Shown here one piece after another: positions 42,416-51,538 of a stretch of 55,505 nt of DNA. The DNA comes from CAZJFH01 sp964545205. Lineage in GTDB: Bacteria > Pseudomonadota > Alphaproteobacteria > Rhodospirillales > Magnetospirillaceae. The notes beneath the pieces were generated by a model, which saw nothing but the letters and a program-made list of their open reading frames with translations, ran no database searches and had not been told where the DNA came from. Position numbers and translations under genes: made by a program. Each line of letters begins with the position of its first letter. Position 1 is the stretch's first letter. Where the stretch lies: contig CAZJFH010000030.1 in the NCBI GenBank assembly GCA_964545205.1, positions 1 through 55,505 of the forward strand, given 5' to 3'.

Positions 42416-43018
42416 ATGAATCGCTCTGTATCAGCTCCAATGCGCGGCAGCCGACCGCTGTCGCTCGTGGTCGCCGCCGCCATGGCAATGTGTACCGTCG
42501 GCGCCGCGCAGGCGTCTCCTGCCGCGCCGAGCCAAGCCGCGGCCCCGCCCCGGATGGAACTCGAAACGCGACTGGTGGCCGACGCGGGATGCCGCTTCGA
42601 CACGTTCGGAGCGCTTGCGCGATGGATGTCGGCCAAGGTGAGCGGCACTCTGGACACGTACGGCAACACCATGCAGGCACTCAACCACACACAGACCTAC
42701 GCCGAGGAATGGGGCGACCAGTGGTTCTCCTGCGGGGTCTCCGACCTGCCTGGCCATCTCGAAACCGCCTTCAACACGATGGTCGAAACGGGCGACTTTT
42801 CGCACCCGCTGGCGCGGCGAGCCACCAACTCTGCCCAAGCCATGACCGAACAACAGCGCTCGATGAAGAGCTGCGCTCAAGCGATGGGCCAAGTCGAGGA
42901 ATACCGCCGCGCGATGTCGCAGATCGACTCCTCTTTCGCCTCCCACCGGGAGCTTGGGAGCATGCTGCAGAAGGGCATCGACGAGAACCAACAGTGGATT
43001 CGCGAGAACTGCGGGTGA
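42416..43018 (+). CDS. Secreted protein, unknown
   Basis: A 200-residue exported protein; signal peptide about residues 1-34 (ending AAQAS). The mature part is helical, with four Cys (DAGCRFD, WFSCGVSD, MKSCAQAM, RENCG) suited to two disulfides. GGGAGGT precedes the ATG. The stop overlaps the next gene's start. Family not recognised. Confidence 0.72.
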   Translation: MNRSVSAPMRGSRPLSLVVAAAMAMCTVGAAQASPAAPSQAAAPPRMELETRLVADAGCRFDTFGALARWMSAKVSGTLDTYGNTMQALNHTQTYAEEWGDQWFSCGVSDLPGHLETAFNTMVETGDFSHPLARRATNSAQAMTEQQRSMKSCAQAMGQVEEYRRAMSQIDSSFASHRELGSMLQKGIDENQQWIRENCG

Positions 43019-43914
43019 CTGTGCGATATCTCATCGCCCCCATCGCCGCTCTTATCGTGTTGGCCGCGAGTGCACCTGCCTCGGCCAACACGGCCTATGA
43101 AGCCTGTCGTCCGCACCTGAGCGACGTCACCGTGTTCCAGCAGTGCCTCAATAACTACGTCCGCGGCGGAGCCGAGGCCGGCGGCAGACGGGGCGAAAAG
43201 ACGGAAGCCGCACGTCCGGAGCCGCTTCCATCGCCGCCACCGCCGCCATCGCCGCGCCCGCAGGCGACGCAGCGGCAAGAGCGTCAGCCACAGCAAGGCG
43301 GCAATTGCGATCCGGTGGATCTGGCGACAGCCGACCGGGAGTGGAAGGCCGCGGTGGAGCAACAAAGGATCTTTTCGGAAGCTCTCGTGGACCTCAAAGA
43401 CGCCCACGATCGGCTCACGGACGGCGCCTGGCGCTATAGCACCGCGAACGAGTTGTTCGTCTACATCATCACGCCGCTCGACATGGCCGGCAGTCTGTTT
43501 CAGAACCTCCTCAGCGCTACGGGGGCTGGACCGGCATCTATTGCGGCAGCGGGCCTCTCTTCTACGCGCGCGGCCATCACAGCCTACCGCGACGAGTCGA
43601 TCGACGCGGTGCTCGAAGAGGCGCGTAAACAGGCGTGCATAACGATGCAGCGGGGCTGCGCTTTGCTTTACGCCGTCACCGAGCTGAAAACCCAAGTCGA
43701 ATTTCTGGCTTCCGCGCCTGAATCGTTCCGGGAGACGCGCGGTGAACTGGAACGCGCCTCCGAACGCCTTATCCGCCAAACGGAACAGCTGAAGCAGAAG
43801 GTGGAAACCAGCCGGCGCAAGGTCGAACTGCTAGAGCAGGTCAACCGAGCACTCGAGAAAGGCTGCCAGGACAAAGGACCGGCAGAACCGACGCAGGAAA
43901 TTCGCCTTCGCTAG
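43015..43914 (+). CDS. Secreted coiled-coil protein with proline-rich linker, unknown
   Basis: A 299-residue exported protein with a GTG start at 43015 overlapping the previous stop (a GTG at 43021 is equally possible). Signal peptide ends near ASAPASA. A short Cys-containing head (YEACRPHLSDVTVFQQCLNN), a linker PEPLPSPPPPPSPRP, a mixed central part and a C-terminal coiled coil (RLIRQTEQLKQKVETSRRKV) follow. The layout suits an envelope or surface structural protein. Family not recognised. Confidence 0.7.
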   Translation: MTVRYLIAPIAALIVLAASAPASANTAYEACRPHLSDVTVFQQCLNNYVRGGAEAGGRRGEKTEAARPEPLPSPPPPPSPRPQATQRQERQPQQGGNCDPVDLATADREWKAAVEQQRIFSEALVDLKDAHDRLTDGAWRYSTANELFVYIITPLDMAGSLFQNLLSATGAGPASIAAAGLSSTRAAITAYRDESIDAVLEEARKQACITMQRGCALLYAVTELKTQVEFLASAPESFRETRGELERASERLIRQTEQLKQKVETSRRKVELLEQVNRALEKGCQDKGPAEPTQEIRLR

Positions 43915-43949
43915 CGCACGTCGAATAATCGAATCAAAGGAGGGATCTT

Positions 43950-44273
43950 ATGAAGAGCTTCTTCGCCGCACTTCTGGTTGCCTGCTTGCTGATGTCGCCC
44001 CTTTTGGCAAGAGACGCATCTGCGGAAGAGACGAACGCCACGGCGCAGGTGATCGCCATGCTGGGCCTGGACAGCTCTGCCAATGAATTCCCGCGGTCCC
44101 GGCTGCTGGAAAAGGTCGCCTGCGAGGACTTCGACCGGCAGCATTGTGCGGGGCTTCGCAGCATTTGCATGAGCCCATGTTCCGCGATAATGGACGCGGC
44201 TGATCAGGACCGCTGTCGCAGCCGGTGCAACGACGATTTTCATGCCTGCCTAGTAGCGAAAGGGTGTCGGTAA
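43950..44273 (+). CDS. Small secreted eight-cysteine protein
   Basis: A 107-residue protein with a clear signal peptide (residues 1-24, ASA) and eight Cys in the mature part, most in the pattern CAGLRSICMSPCSAI and CRSRCNDDFHACLVAKGC. Disulfide-rich small proteins of this sort act as toxins, inhibitors or surface factors; no family was recognised. AAAGGAGGG precedes the ATG. Fits with the surrounding secreted genes. Confidence 0.72.
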   Translation: MKSFFAALLVACLLMSPLLARDASAEETNATAQVIAMLGLDSSANEFPRSRLLEKVACEDFDRQHCAGLRSICMSPCSAIMDAADQDRCRSRCNDDFHACLVAKGCR

Positions 44274-44356
44274 CGGAGCCGAGCGAGCCTGCGGTGTCGA
44301 CGACTCCGCAGCTCGCTCGGCAGCCCCAGGCTCTCCACCGAACGAAAGGAGGCAAG

Positions 44357-44599
44357 ATGAAGATTGCTCTGCAAGCAGCCGCATTGGCCTTGGCTGCCGC
44401 CCTGCCTGTGCCGGCGCAGGCGGAGAACGAGCTGCAGCCGTTTCTCGGAATGTGGGAAACGGAAAGTGGCTCGATTTTCGAGGCGCGGCAGCTCGATGAA
44501 TCGAGCGTCGAGTTCGTCTATGTCTATCCGAGCCCTGTGGTGCGGAGCGGCGGAGCTCAGGCCGGCATGGTTTTTGGACAATTCGAAGATATGGGCTGA
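44357..44599 (+). CDS. Short secreted protein, probably truncated
   Basis: An 80-residue product with a signal peptide (to AQA) and a short mature part NELQPFLGMWETESGSIFEA, ending abruptly at FGQFEDMG. The start has a strong AAAGGAGGC site. The mature region reads like the first strands of a lipocalin-type beta barrel whose remainder is lost, so an early stop or deletion is likely. Confidence 0.55.
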   Translation: MKIALQAAALALAAALPVPAQAENELQPFLGMWETESGSIFEARQLDESSVEFVYVYPSPVVRSGGAQAGMVFGQFEDMG

Positions 44600-44769
44600 G
44601 AGGCAACATGACTGCGTTTAGTCCCAACGGTCTCTGTCGACCCATACAATTCAACAGTTACATCACCCGGCGCGCGTTCAATTTACTTAATAAAACTGAG
44701 GAGTCCAACTGTAAGCATGGGAGCTATACGCGCAGTAGGTCAACGGTGAAGCGATATCAGCGCCGTTAG

Positions 44770-45888
44770 CTAAGGCAGCTGTGTCCTGGTCCACGACGCC
44801 GGACTCCCGGCCGCCAGCCGCACCAGATCGCTGATCCGACGCTGGTCGGTCTTCCTGCGGAGCGCCTTGATCTGGGCTCGCACGGTGTGCATCGAGACGC
44901 CGGCGTTCTCGGCGATTTCCTCGGGGCTCATGCCTTCGCCCAGATGGGCGAGCACCCGTGCCTCCGCGGGCGTCAGCCCGAACAACTGGGCCAGGAGAGG
45001 ACTGGAATCCGAGCACGAGCCGGAAGAGTCGCCGACGAACAGGGCGGCGGCGCCTGTCCGTCCTCCGGTAAGTCGTCCCGTCGCCGGGGCCACCAGGACC
45101 TGGTAGGGAAGCTCCGTCCCCTTCCGGGAAACCGTCATGCCGCCGCCACCGTGCCCCGAGACGGCCCGATGTACGAGCAACCGGAGGCGCTTGGCATCGT
45201 CGGCCGTCCACGCCGAGACGACGTCTCCGCGACCAAGCGAAAACCCGTCCCGCCGGTCGAGAACGGTCATTCCGGCGCTGTTGCCGTCCAGCAGCCGGCC
45301 CGCACCATCCACCACCAGGACGGCATGGCTCAACTGGTCCAGGGCGGACATCGCGAATTCGTGCCGCCGCGTCAGGGCCTCCAGCCGCCTGCTGATGGCC
45401 AATGCCCGCTCGATGTGGGGACAGAGAACGCGATAAGCCGCCAGAGCGTCGTCGCTGAACGGACCCTCGCGGGGGCTGCGGACAGCGTTGATGACCGTGA
45501 AATGGCTGGAAGCCCGAAAGTTCACGCCGCAGCCGTGAAGATCGTCCCACCGCCGCAGATAGTCGGCGTAGAAGGGGGTGTTCACCAGTTCCTCCGGTGA
45601 GACGAGCTCTTCCGACAGGACGGGGGCTCCGGGCCTGATCAGTTTCCGCTGCGAGGCCAGCGTCCATTCATCGATGGTCGCGAACTGGCGATGGTATTCG
45701 GCGATCTGGGCAGGGGCGAACCCGCTGTCCAGAAGTAGGTCGGGTGTTGCGCCCGCGTCCGGCGCCGAGAACATCACGATCTTTCGGCAGTCGATCGCCT
45801 CGCGAAGTCCTTCGAGCACCACCTCCCAAGCGGCCGGATCCTGGCTGGCTTCGTAGATGGCGCCGATCAGTTGCTCAATCTCCTTCAT
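44770..45888 (-). CDS. LuxR-type transcription regulator, divergent pair member 1
   Basis: A 372-residue regulator. The N-terminal 200 residues resemble a sensory domain (MKEIEQLIGAIYEASQDPAA and FATIDEWTLAS). A PAS-like segment follows (AVLVVDGAGRLLDGNSAGMT), then a LuxR HTH: LTPAEARVLAHLGEGMSPEE with IAENAGVSMHTVRAQIKALR. It has no receiver or acyl-homoserine lactone signature. The start MKEIEQ has GGAAGGG before it. Divergent from a sister gene. Confidence 0.82.
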   Translation of the reverse strand: MKEIEQLIGAIYEASQDPAAWEVVLEGLREAIDCRKIVMFSAPDAGATPDLLLDSGFAPAQIAEYHRQFATIDEWTLASQRKLIRPGAPVLSEELVSPEELVNTPFYADYLRRWDDLHGCGVNFRASSHFTVINAVRSPREGPFSDDALAAYRVLCPHIERALAISRRLEALTRRHEFAMSALDQLSHAVLVVDGAGRLLDGNSAGMTVLDRRDGFSLGRGDVVSAWTADDAKRLRLLVHRAVSGHGGGGMTVSRKGTELPYQVLVAPATGRLTGGRTGAAALFVGDSSGSCSDSSPLLAQLFGLTPAEARVLAHLGEGMSPEEIAENAGVSMHTVRAQIKALRRKTDQRRISDLVRLAAGSPASWTRTQLP

Positions 45889-46262
45889 GTCCCTTCCGCC
45901 GGTGCCCTCCCAGCCATCCACCTTGGCGGACAGTCGCCAGAGTCGCGACTTAGACGGGAAGCATCAATCCCCCATTCGTTAGTGGCGCCATACGGCCCGC
46001 AGCGGGCGGCAGGCAGGAAGGAATGTCAAGCGGCACCCCGAGACACCTCGTCGGTCTGGAGCCCGATAGGGCCCCTCCAGGCGCACGTCGTCAGCGGCGT
46101 TCAAGGTCATCGCATGTTCATCGGCGATCAGTGCCGCGCAAAGGGGGACGGAGAGCCGTTTGCTTTTCCCTTCAATTGGGGATGCCGGCACCGGCTCCCG
46201 AAGGTCAATGTCTCCCCGACGACCCTCGGGAGCACGCGGGTCGCTGGAGAAGGGATAAGCTA
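45889..46262. other. Intergenic region between the divergent LuxR-type genes
   Basis: A 374-base region between two divergent regulator genes. It must hold both promoters. I saw no clear consensus promoter, terminator or repeat. A frame open to the left of the second LuxR-type gene here has no protein character. Confidence 0.5.
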
Positions 46263-47360
46263 ATGCCTGCCGCAAATGCGCAGCACGCCACAGTTCCCCT
46301 GCATATCCAGGCAACGGAAATCGGCGCCGTGGCGGACGAGGTCCCAAACCTCGATCGCGTGATCGAAGCCGTGTATGCGGCAGGGGTCGGGGAGATCAGA
46401 TGGGAAGACGCCCTGGCCGACCTCGGCGCCGTTATCCGCGCGCATTGCGGCGCGCTCGTGAAATGTGATCGCAAGGTAGGTGAAGTCGTCGCCGTCGCGT
46501 CAGTGCACCCGAAGGGACGATCCTGCCGCGCATGCTCCAAGTGTTCGCAGGCTTCATCCGACCACCTGCTGGAAGTCCTGCTGTCGAGAGAGGATGGACT
46601 GGCCCACTCGCTGCTGTTTCGAAGGGCCGCGGAAGACAGCGGCTTTCGAAAGCAGGAGATGGATCTGCTGGAGCGGATCGCCATCCACTGCAGACGCGCA
46701 TGGCGGACGACGCAGCGGCTTGGGTTCACGGACCGCTCGAACGTGCTCTGGAGACGGCTTCTCGACAGGGCGACCGATGGTCTCGTGGTCTGCGACCCGA
46801 ACCGGCGTGTCCTCGCGAGCAACGAGCCCGCCGCCAAGCTTCTGGGGCGTGGGGCGAGGCTGATCGCGGTGGAGAACAGGCTCTGCACGCGGGATTCCCG
46901 CATCGGCACGGTCTTCGCGCGAATGATCCGCCTGGCTTGCGATCCGGGCGCGGGCAGCCACATCGAGCCGATGGTGCTGCGGGATGCCGCCGGCGAGCCA
47001 AGGGAAGGCATAGAGGTCTCGCCGCTCCCATCCGATCTCGCGGCCGGGCTGGGCACCTCTAACGCCGCGGTCGTCCGCATCATTCCGTTGTCGTCGCCAC
47101 GCCCGCCATCCGTCCCCCTGCTGCGGGCTACCTTCGGCCTGACCACCGCCGAGGCGAAGCTGACGCAGGCTTTGGTGGCCGGCGACAGTCCCGCCGAGTA
47201 CGCCGAAGCAGCCGGCCTGTCGGTCGGCACGGCCCGGTGGACAGTGAAGCAGGTGCAATCGAAGTTGGGCGTGCGGCGGCAGTCCGAGATCGTCAGGATG
47301 GCACTGGCAGTTGCGGCTCTGAACGGCGGTCCGTTGCGAAGCAACTCCCAAGGCGGGTAA
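46263..47360 (+). CDS. LuxR-type transcription regulator, divergent pair member 2
   Basis: A 365-residue regulator built like its divergent neighbour: a sensory half (EAVYAAGVGEIRWEDALADL), a Cys cluster CRACSKCSQ, a PAS-like part (DGLVVCDPNRRVLASNEPAA), and a C-terminal HTH (LTTAEAKLTQALVAGDSPAE, AGLSVGTARWTVKQVQSKLG). The CxxCxxC group could bind a metal or sense redox state, which the sister lacks. The ATG at 46263 is chosen over upstream frames that have no protein character. Confidence 0.8.
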   Translation: MPAANAQHATVPLHIQATEIGAVADEVPNLDRVIEAVYAAGVGEIRWEDALADLGAVIRAHCGALVKCDRKVGEVVAVASVHPKGRSCRACSKCSQASSDHLLEVLLSREDGLAHSLLFRRAAEDSGFRKQEMDLLERIAIHCRRAWRTTQRLGFTDRSNVLWRRLLDRATDGLVVCDPNRRVLASNEPAAKLLGRGARLIAVENRLCTRDSRIGTVFARMIRLACDPGAGSHIEPMVLRDAAGEPREGIEVSPLPSDLAAGLGTSNAAVVRIIPLSSPRPPSVPLLRATFGLTTAEAKLTQALVAGDSPAEYAEAAGLSVGTARWTVKQVQSKLGVRRQSEIVRMALAVAALNGGPLRSNSQGG

Positions 47361-47447
47361 CTCTAATTCCGTCCGTGCGATGACGCGATCATTTGGAAAG
47401 CCGACAACCTCGGCGTCGGCGATCCGCAGGCGAACCGTCGTGGCCGA

Positions 47448-48829
47448 ATGGCGCTGGGACGGCAGGGCGAGACGCAGGGCGAGTTGATGGTTGGCTGGGC
47501 GGAGATGCCGCGCTCGCCCGGCCACGTCTTTTATGACCGGCTGCAGGAAATTCTCGTGGCCGCCGGCTTCGAACGGATTCGTCGAGCAGCAGTGCGCCCC
47601 CTACTACGCGGCGCGGCCGGCCGTCGCTGCCGCCGGGGCGCTATTTCCGCATGCATCTGGTCGGCTACTTCGAGGGGATCGACTCCGAGCGCGTCCTGGA
47701 GTGGCGCTGTTCCGACAGCCTGTCGCTGCGCGAATTCCTGCGCCTGGCGCCGCTCGAGCGGGTGCCGGATCATTCCTGGCTGAGCAGGACGCGGGCACGG
47801 CTGCCGTTCGAGGTGCACACCGCGGTGTTCGACTGGGTCCTGGCGCAACTGGCCGAGCGCGGGCTGGTCAAGGGCGAGCGGACCGGCGTCGACGCCTCGA
47901 CGATTGAGGCCAATGCCGCCCTGCGCACCATCGTGCGGCGCCACAGCGGCGAGACCTATCGCGAGATGCTGCGCCGCATGGCCGAGGACAGCGGCATCGC
48001 GACGCCGACCACCGACGACCTCATCCGCATCGACCGCCAGCGCAAGGGCAAGAAACTGTCCAATGCCGACTGGACCTCGCCGGTCGACGCGGATGCCCGC
48101 ATCGCCCAGATGAAGGACGGCACCACGCATCTCGCCTACAAGCCCGAGCATGCGGTCGACCTCGACACCGGCGCCATCGTCGCCGCCGAGATCCATCCCG
48201 CCGATCGCGGCGACACCGCCACCTTGCCCGACACCCTGATGGCGGCCGAGGCCAATCTGGCGGCGGCGCTGGGCAAGGGTCCCGACGCCGAGGTGCCGGC
48301 CGAACTGGTCACCGACAAGGGCTATCATTCGCGCGAGGTCCTCAAGGCCCTGGAGGACGGGCCGTGGAAGAGCCGCATCGCCGAGAAGAAGCGCCCCGAG
48401 GTCTCGCGCTGGCACGGCGATACCGCCGCCCGCCGAGCCGTCTACAACAACCGCGCCCGGCTGTTGTCCGGGGTCGCCAAGGCAGCGTTCCGGCTGCGGG
48501 CCGAACTGTGCGAACGCAGCTTCGCTCATGTCCTGGAGCGCGGCGGCATGCGCCGGACGTGGCTGCGCGGCCGCGAAAATGTGCACAAGCGCTACCTCCT
48601 CCATGTCGCCGGCCACAACCTCGGGCTGATCATTCGGGCGCTGATCGGCCACGGAACCCCGCGGGAGGCGGTCTCGGCTCTTCTGGTAGGGCTTTTGCTT
48701 GTGGTCATGCCGCAAAGCGCGCTGAGTCTGCTCGCCATAGTCATCGTTGACGACGAGGGGGCCGGCGCCGTGTTCGCCGGCGCCATCATCGTGTCGGGCT
48801 GAAACGCCACTTCGTCAACGGGCTGCTAG
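47448..48829 (+). mobile_element. Decayed IS element, transposase with DUF772 and DDE domains (IS1182-like)
   Basis: Protein-coding similarity runs through three frames: MALGRQGETQGELMVGWAEM, then FVEQQCAPYYAARP, then MHLVGYFEGIDSERVLEWRC to the end. Two single-base shifts (near 47578 and 47615) separate them. The main frame (47651-48802) holds the DDE parts (GVDASTIEANAALRT, DKGYHSREVLKALEDG). In the same frame after the TGA at 48800 come eight codons ending STGC, an ending I recall from related transposases, so the TGA may be premature. Terminal inverted repeats were not identified. Not able to make a full transposase without frameshifting. Confidence 0.75.
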
Positions 48830-49063
48830 GATAGTTCCGAGGATGCCGATGGCGAGCGCTACTGTTACGACGCCAACGCGCCGGCCGGTTCGACGCCGCC
48901 GCGTCGATCGCTCGCCAAGCGGGTCGATGCCGATGCCGAGGCACTCGCCATTGTCGACCAGCCAGTCGACGAGGAGTCTGCCTAGCAGGGACGTGCGCGT
49001 GCTCCGGGTGTGAAGATTGTCGACGAGCGCTGGCAGCAACTGGCGAATATCCCTGTCAAGCAT
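48815..49063 (-). CDS. Small protein with C-terminal membrane helix, unknown
   Basis: An 82-residue product starting MLDRDIRQLLPALVDNLHTR, with AGGGAGAAC before the ATG. A basic stretch (STRRRRTGRR) leads into a hydrophobic C-terminal segment VGVVTVALAIGILGTILAAR, so it is probably tail-anchored. Its last codons overlap the right end of the IS remnant, so the natural end may have been changed by insertion. Confidence 0.55.
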   Translation of the reverse strand: MLDRDIRQLLPALVDNLHTRSTRTSLLGRLLVDWLVDNGECLGIGIDPLGERSTRRRRTGRRVGVVTVALAIGILGTILAAR

Positions 49064-49192
49064 CGGCGTTCTCCCTGACGAGCCGATAGTGATCGGCTGG
49101 CGCGTCACGATCGGACGCATTCGCCGCAAGCCGGCAGTGCGCCGCACGGCGGCACGTTCAGCAGGCACATATAAGCATACCGCACAACGAGC

Positions 49193-49221
49193 TTGCGCCG
49201 AAAGCAAAAACCCGTTATAGT
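49193..49221 (+). promoter_or_regulatory. Sigma-70-like promoter before the cysteine-peptidase gene
   Basis: TTGCGC, a 17-base spacer and TATAGT match -35 and -10 consensus well. It points rightward and would give an 88-base leader before the peptidase gene. The 252 bases between 49063 and 49316 hold no other clear feature. Confidence 0.5.
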
Positions 49222-49315
49222 TGTGCTATGGCCGTCGCGGTGGCACCAGCACGCATCACGACTGCCAACGCTCGCCGGCGCACATCAGGCCCGCGCCGGG
49301 TGGGAGACGCATGCC

Positions 49316-49864
49316 ATGAATCCTCCACCGACGCAGCGCACCTTTCAGCAGGGGGACCTCGACGCCCTGTGCGGCGTCTACGCGATCGTCAACGCATCCT
49401 GCCGAGCCATCGGCGATTGGTTGCCGGCCGGCAGTCAGCCGCGCGCATTGTTCCGACACGTGATCAGGCATGCCGATGTCGACGCGGTGACCGATGGCAT
49501 CGACGCGGAAAGTCTGGTCGAACTGCTTGCATGCGCGCGGGACTGGATCGCCCGCCACTGGCGCATCGCCATAGCGATCGAGCGGCCGTTCGCCAGCGAA
49601 TCGGCCGTCGCGCCAAACCGGCTGCTCGGCCGGCTGTCAACCCATCTGGCGCAGCCACGCGCCAGCGCCATCATCGAAATGAGCGGCGATCTCGAGCACT
49701 GGACCTGCATCGACGACGTCGCCGGCCACCGCGTGCTGGTGCGCGACAGCCACCGGCGGCAGTTCTTCCGAACCCGCACCTTCCGCCGTGCCGGCCGGCC
49801 CGGCAGCCGCCACCCAGTGCCGCAGAGCCTGTTCCTGATCCGCGCCCGCAAGCGACACGGCTAG
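49316..49864 (+). CDS. Papain-like/C39-like cysteine peptidase-fold protein
   Basis: A 182-residue soluble protein. The Cys motif is FQQGDLDALCGVYAIVNASC (candidate nucleophile Cys19). The His/Asp part is HWTCIDDVAGHRVLVRDS, followed by SLFLIRARK. The order Cys, His, Asp matches papain-like peptidases such as C39 and C70. There is no signal or transporter. It is 64 bases before a sensor-less kinase gene and near a recombinase, so it belongs to the mobile element. Role unknown; processing of a partner or defence are options. Confidence 0.68.
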   Translation: MNPPPTQRTFQQGDLDALCGVYAIVNASCRAIGDWLPAGSQPRALFRHVIRHADVDAVTDGIDAESLVELLACARDWIARHWRIAIAIERPFASESAVAPNRLLGRLSTHLAQPRASAIIEMSGDLEHWTCIDDVAGHRVLVRDSHRRQFFRTRTFRRAGRPGSRHPVPQSLFLIRARKRHG

Positions 49865-49928
49865 CCGGCGCTCAGACGGTGCGTCAGTGCACCGACAGCC
49901 CTCCTCAGACCACCAACACGAGGACCGC

Positions 49929-50624
49929 ATGATCCACGAATCGCGGCAGTCGGCGCTCGCCGACGCCATCTTCCGCCATGACCTCAGCCAACCGCTGACC
50001 TCCGCGAAGCTCTTCCTGCACCTGCTTGCCGAAGCACACACCGACGACAGCCAGCGTGTGCTGCTCGCGCATGCAATGGCGGCGCTGACCGCCGCCGAAC
50101 GCCTGCTCGATGCGCCGACCCAGACCGCCGCCGAAGCCCTGCAGCCGATCGCACTGGCGCCGCTGCTCAGCGAACTGGTCGACGAACTGCGGCCGTATGC
50201 CGCCGCCAAGGGGCTAGAGATCAGGCTGCTGCCGGCACGCGTGAGCGTGATCAGCCAACGCCCGATGCTCGAACGCATCCTCCGCAATCTGCTGCACAAC
50301 GCCATCACCCACACGGACCGAGGCCGCGTGCTGGTCGGCTGCCGGCGCCGCGGCGCGCACACGCGCATCGAAATTCGCGACCAGGGACCCGGCCTGGCGC
50401 CGGCCGACCTGCCGCGCGTCTTCGCCCCCTACGTGCGGCTGCGCGATAACGAGGCGCCGGGACAGGGCCTCGGCTTGGCGAGCGTGCTGCTCGCGGCGGA
50501 GATGCTCGGCCATGGCGTTGAAGTCAGCTCGGTGCTCGGCCGCGGCGCTTGCTTCGCCGTCGTTGCCGCCCAGGCAACGACGGCCATCCCCCGGTCGGCC
50601 GCATGCATGCCGACGCCGCTATAG
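49929..50624 (+). CDS. Soluble minimal histidine kinase, no sensor domain
   Basis: A 231-residue protein made only of HisKA (IFRHDLSQPLTSAKLFLHLL) and HATPase (NLLHNAITHT, DQGPGLA, GQGLGLASV). There are no membrane helices, sensor or receiver. The ATPase half is the same subfamily as the two membrane kinases at 4.3 and 17.5 kb (LVGCRRRG, LGRGACF). It could be an orphan or could capture a host partner. It precedes the recombinase gene by 44 bases. Confidence 0.82.
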   Translation: MIHESRQSALADAIFRHDLSQPLTSAKLFLHLLAEAHTDDSQRVLLAHAMAALTAAERLLDAPTQTAAEALQPIALAPLLSELVDELRPYAAAKGLEIRLLPARVSVISQRPMLERILRNLLHNAITHTDRGRVLVGCRRRGAHTRIEIRDQGPGLAPADLPRVFAPYVRLRDNEAPGQGLGLASVLLAAEMLGHGVEVSSVLGRGACFAVVAAQATTAIPRSAACMPTPL

Positions 50625-50668
50625 GCGCCACGGTGCTTGCCACGCACGGCGACAACAAGGAGACGAAG

Positions 50669-51241
50669 ATGTCAGGACGCCAAGCTAAGACGTTGACGGC
50701 AACGGACCTCAAGCGCGTGCTGGCGCTGGCCGGCCGCGGCCGGCATGGTGCGCGCAACCGCGTGATGGTACTGTTGTCGGTCAAGGCTGGACTGCGCGCC
50801 GGGGAGATCGCGGCGCTGCGCTGGCCCATGGTTTGTGACGCGCGCGGCCGCGTCGGTCGCGTGATCGAGCTTTGGGATCAGTCGGCCAAGAACCGCAAGG
50901 GGCGCATCATTCCGATGCATCCGGCGATCCGAATCGGACTGACCGAACTCGGACGGGGCGGGCGGTGCGGTCCGGTGATCCGGTCGGTGCGCGGCGGGGC
51001 GCTGCGCGCCGATAGCATCGTCAACTGGTTTGCCGCCCTGTTCCGCCAGGCAGGGTTGCACGGATGCTCGTCGCATTCCGGCCGCCGCACCTTCATCACC
51101 AAGGCGGCGCGCGCGGTCGGGCGCACGGGCGCCAGCTTGCGCGACGTTCAGCAGCTGGCGGGGCATGAGTCGATTTCAATGACGCAGCGCTACATTGACG
51201 GCGACAGCCAAGCGCAGCGTCGGCTGGTGCGGCGGCTGTAG
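50669..51241 (+). CDS. Minimal tyrosine recombinase (integrase catalytic domain)
   Basis: A 190-residue recombinase with all catalytic residues: Arg in GLRAGEIAALRW, Lys in SAKNRKGRIIP, H-x2-R in HSGRRTFITKAA, His in LAGHESISMTQ and the nucleophile Tyr in QRYIDGD. The usual N-terminal DNA-binding arm is absent, so it is catalytic-domain only, like small IME or XerC/D-like recombinases. It sits downstream of the peptidase and kinase genes. Confidence 0.88.
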   Translation: MSGRQAKTLTATDLKRVLALAGRGRHGARNRVMVLLSVKAGLRAGEIAALRWPMVCDARGRVGRVIELWDQSAKNRKGRIIPMHPAIRIGLTELGRGGRCGPVIRSVRGGALRADSIVNWFAALFRQAGLHGCSSHSGRRTFITKAARAVGRTGASLRDVQQLAGHESISMTQRYIDGDSQAQRRLVRRL

Positions 51242-51536
51242 CGATGGCTTGCGCGGGCGTCCGGAATACAGGGACGACGAGGCGGAGGCCCTGAGCGAAT
51301 GATCTTCTTTTCGAGCACGTCAGCAGCCCGTCGTTCAAGCATAGTTCGCGATCCCCGCGCCACGACGAAGTCTCGCATGCGATCCTGCACGTTGTTTGCT
51401 GCGGCCAGTGGTGCGCTGCTGGCTACTAACTGTGCTGCAGGATGAGGACATGGCCTACCCTGCAGCGATTTTACTTGGCGGTTCGCAACCTTGCAGTTAA
51501 CGTAGAGCGATTGAACCAACATTTTGGTATGGCGCC
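51242..51536. other. Non-coding stretch after the recombinase gene
   Basis: These 295 bases lie between the recombinase and the next gene. An attachment core may be present here, but I could not identify one. A leftward frame reading MLERRAADVLEKKIIRSG has some protein character but no proper context. The 10-base palindrome at its right end is listed separately. Confidence 0.4.
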
Positions 51537-51538
51537 AT
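51529..51538. repeat. ATGGCGCCAT palindrome, copy 1
   Basis: A 10-base perfect palindrome covering the start codon of the 242-residue gene. The same palindrome occurs once more at 52299-52308, just before the HTH gene. The two may be operators of one regulator. Confidence 0.4.

Noticed and set aside
46023..46262. Longer N-terminus for the second LuxR-type regulator
   Set aside because: The added residues are Arg/Pro-rich without family resemblance, and the ATG at 46263 starts the conserved part.
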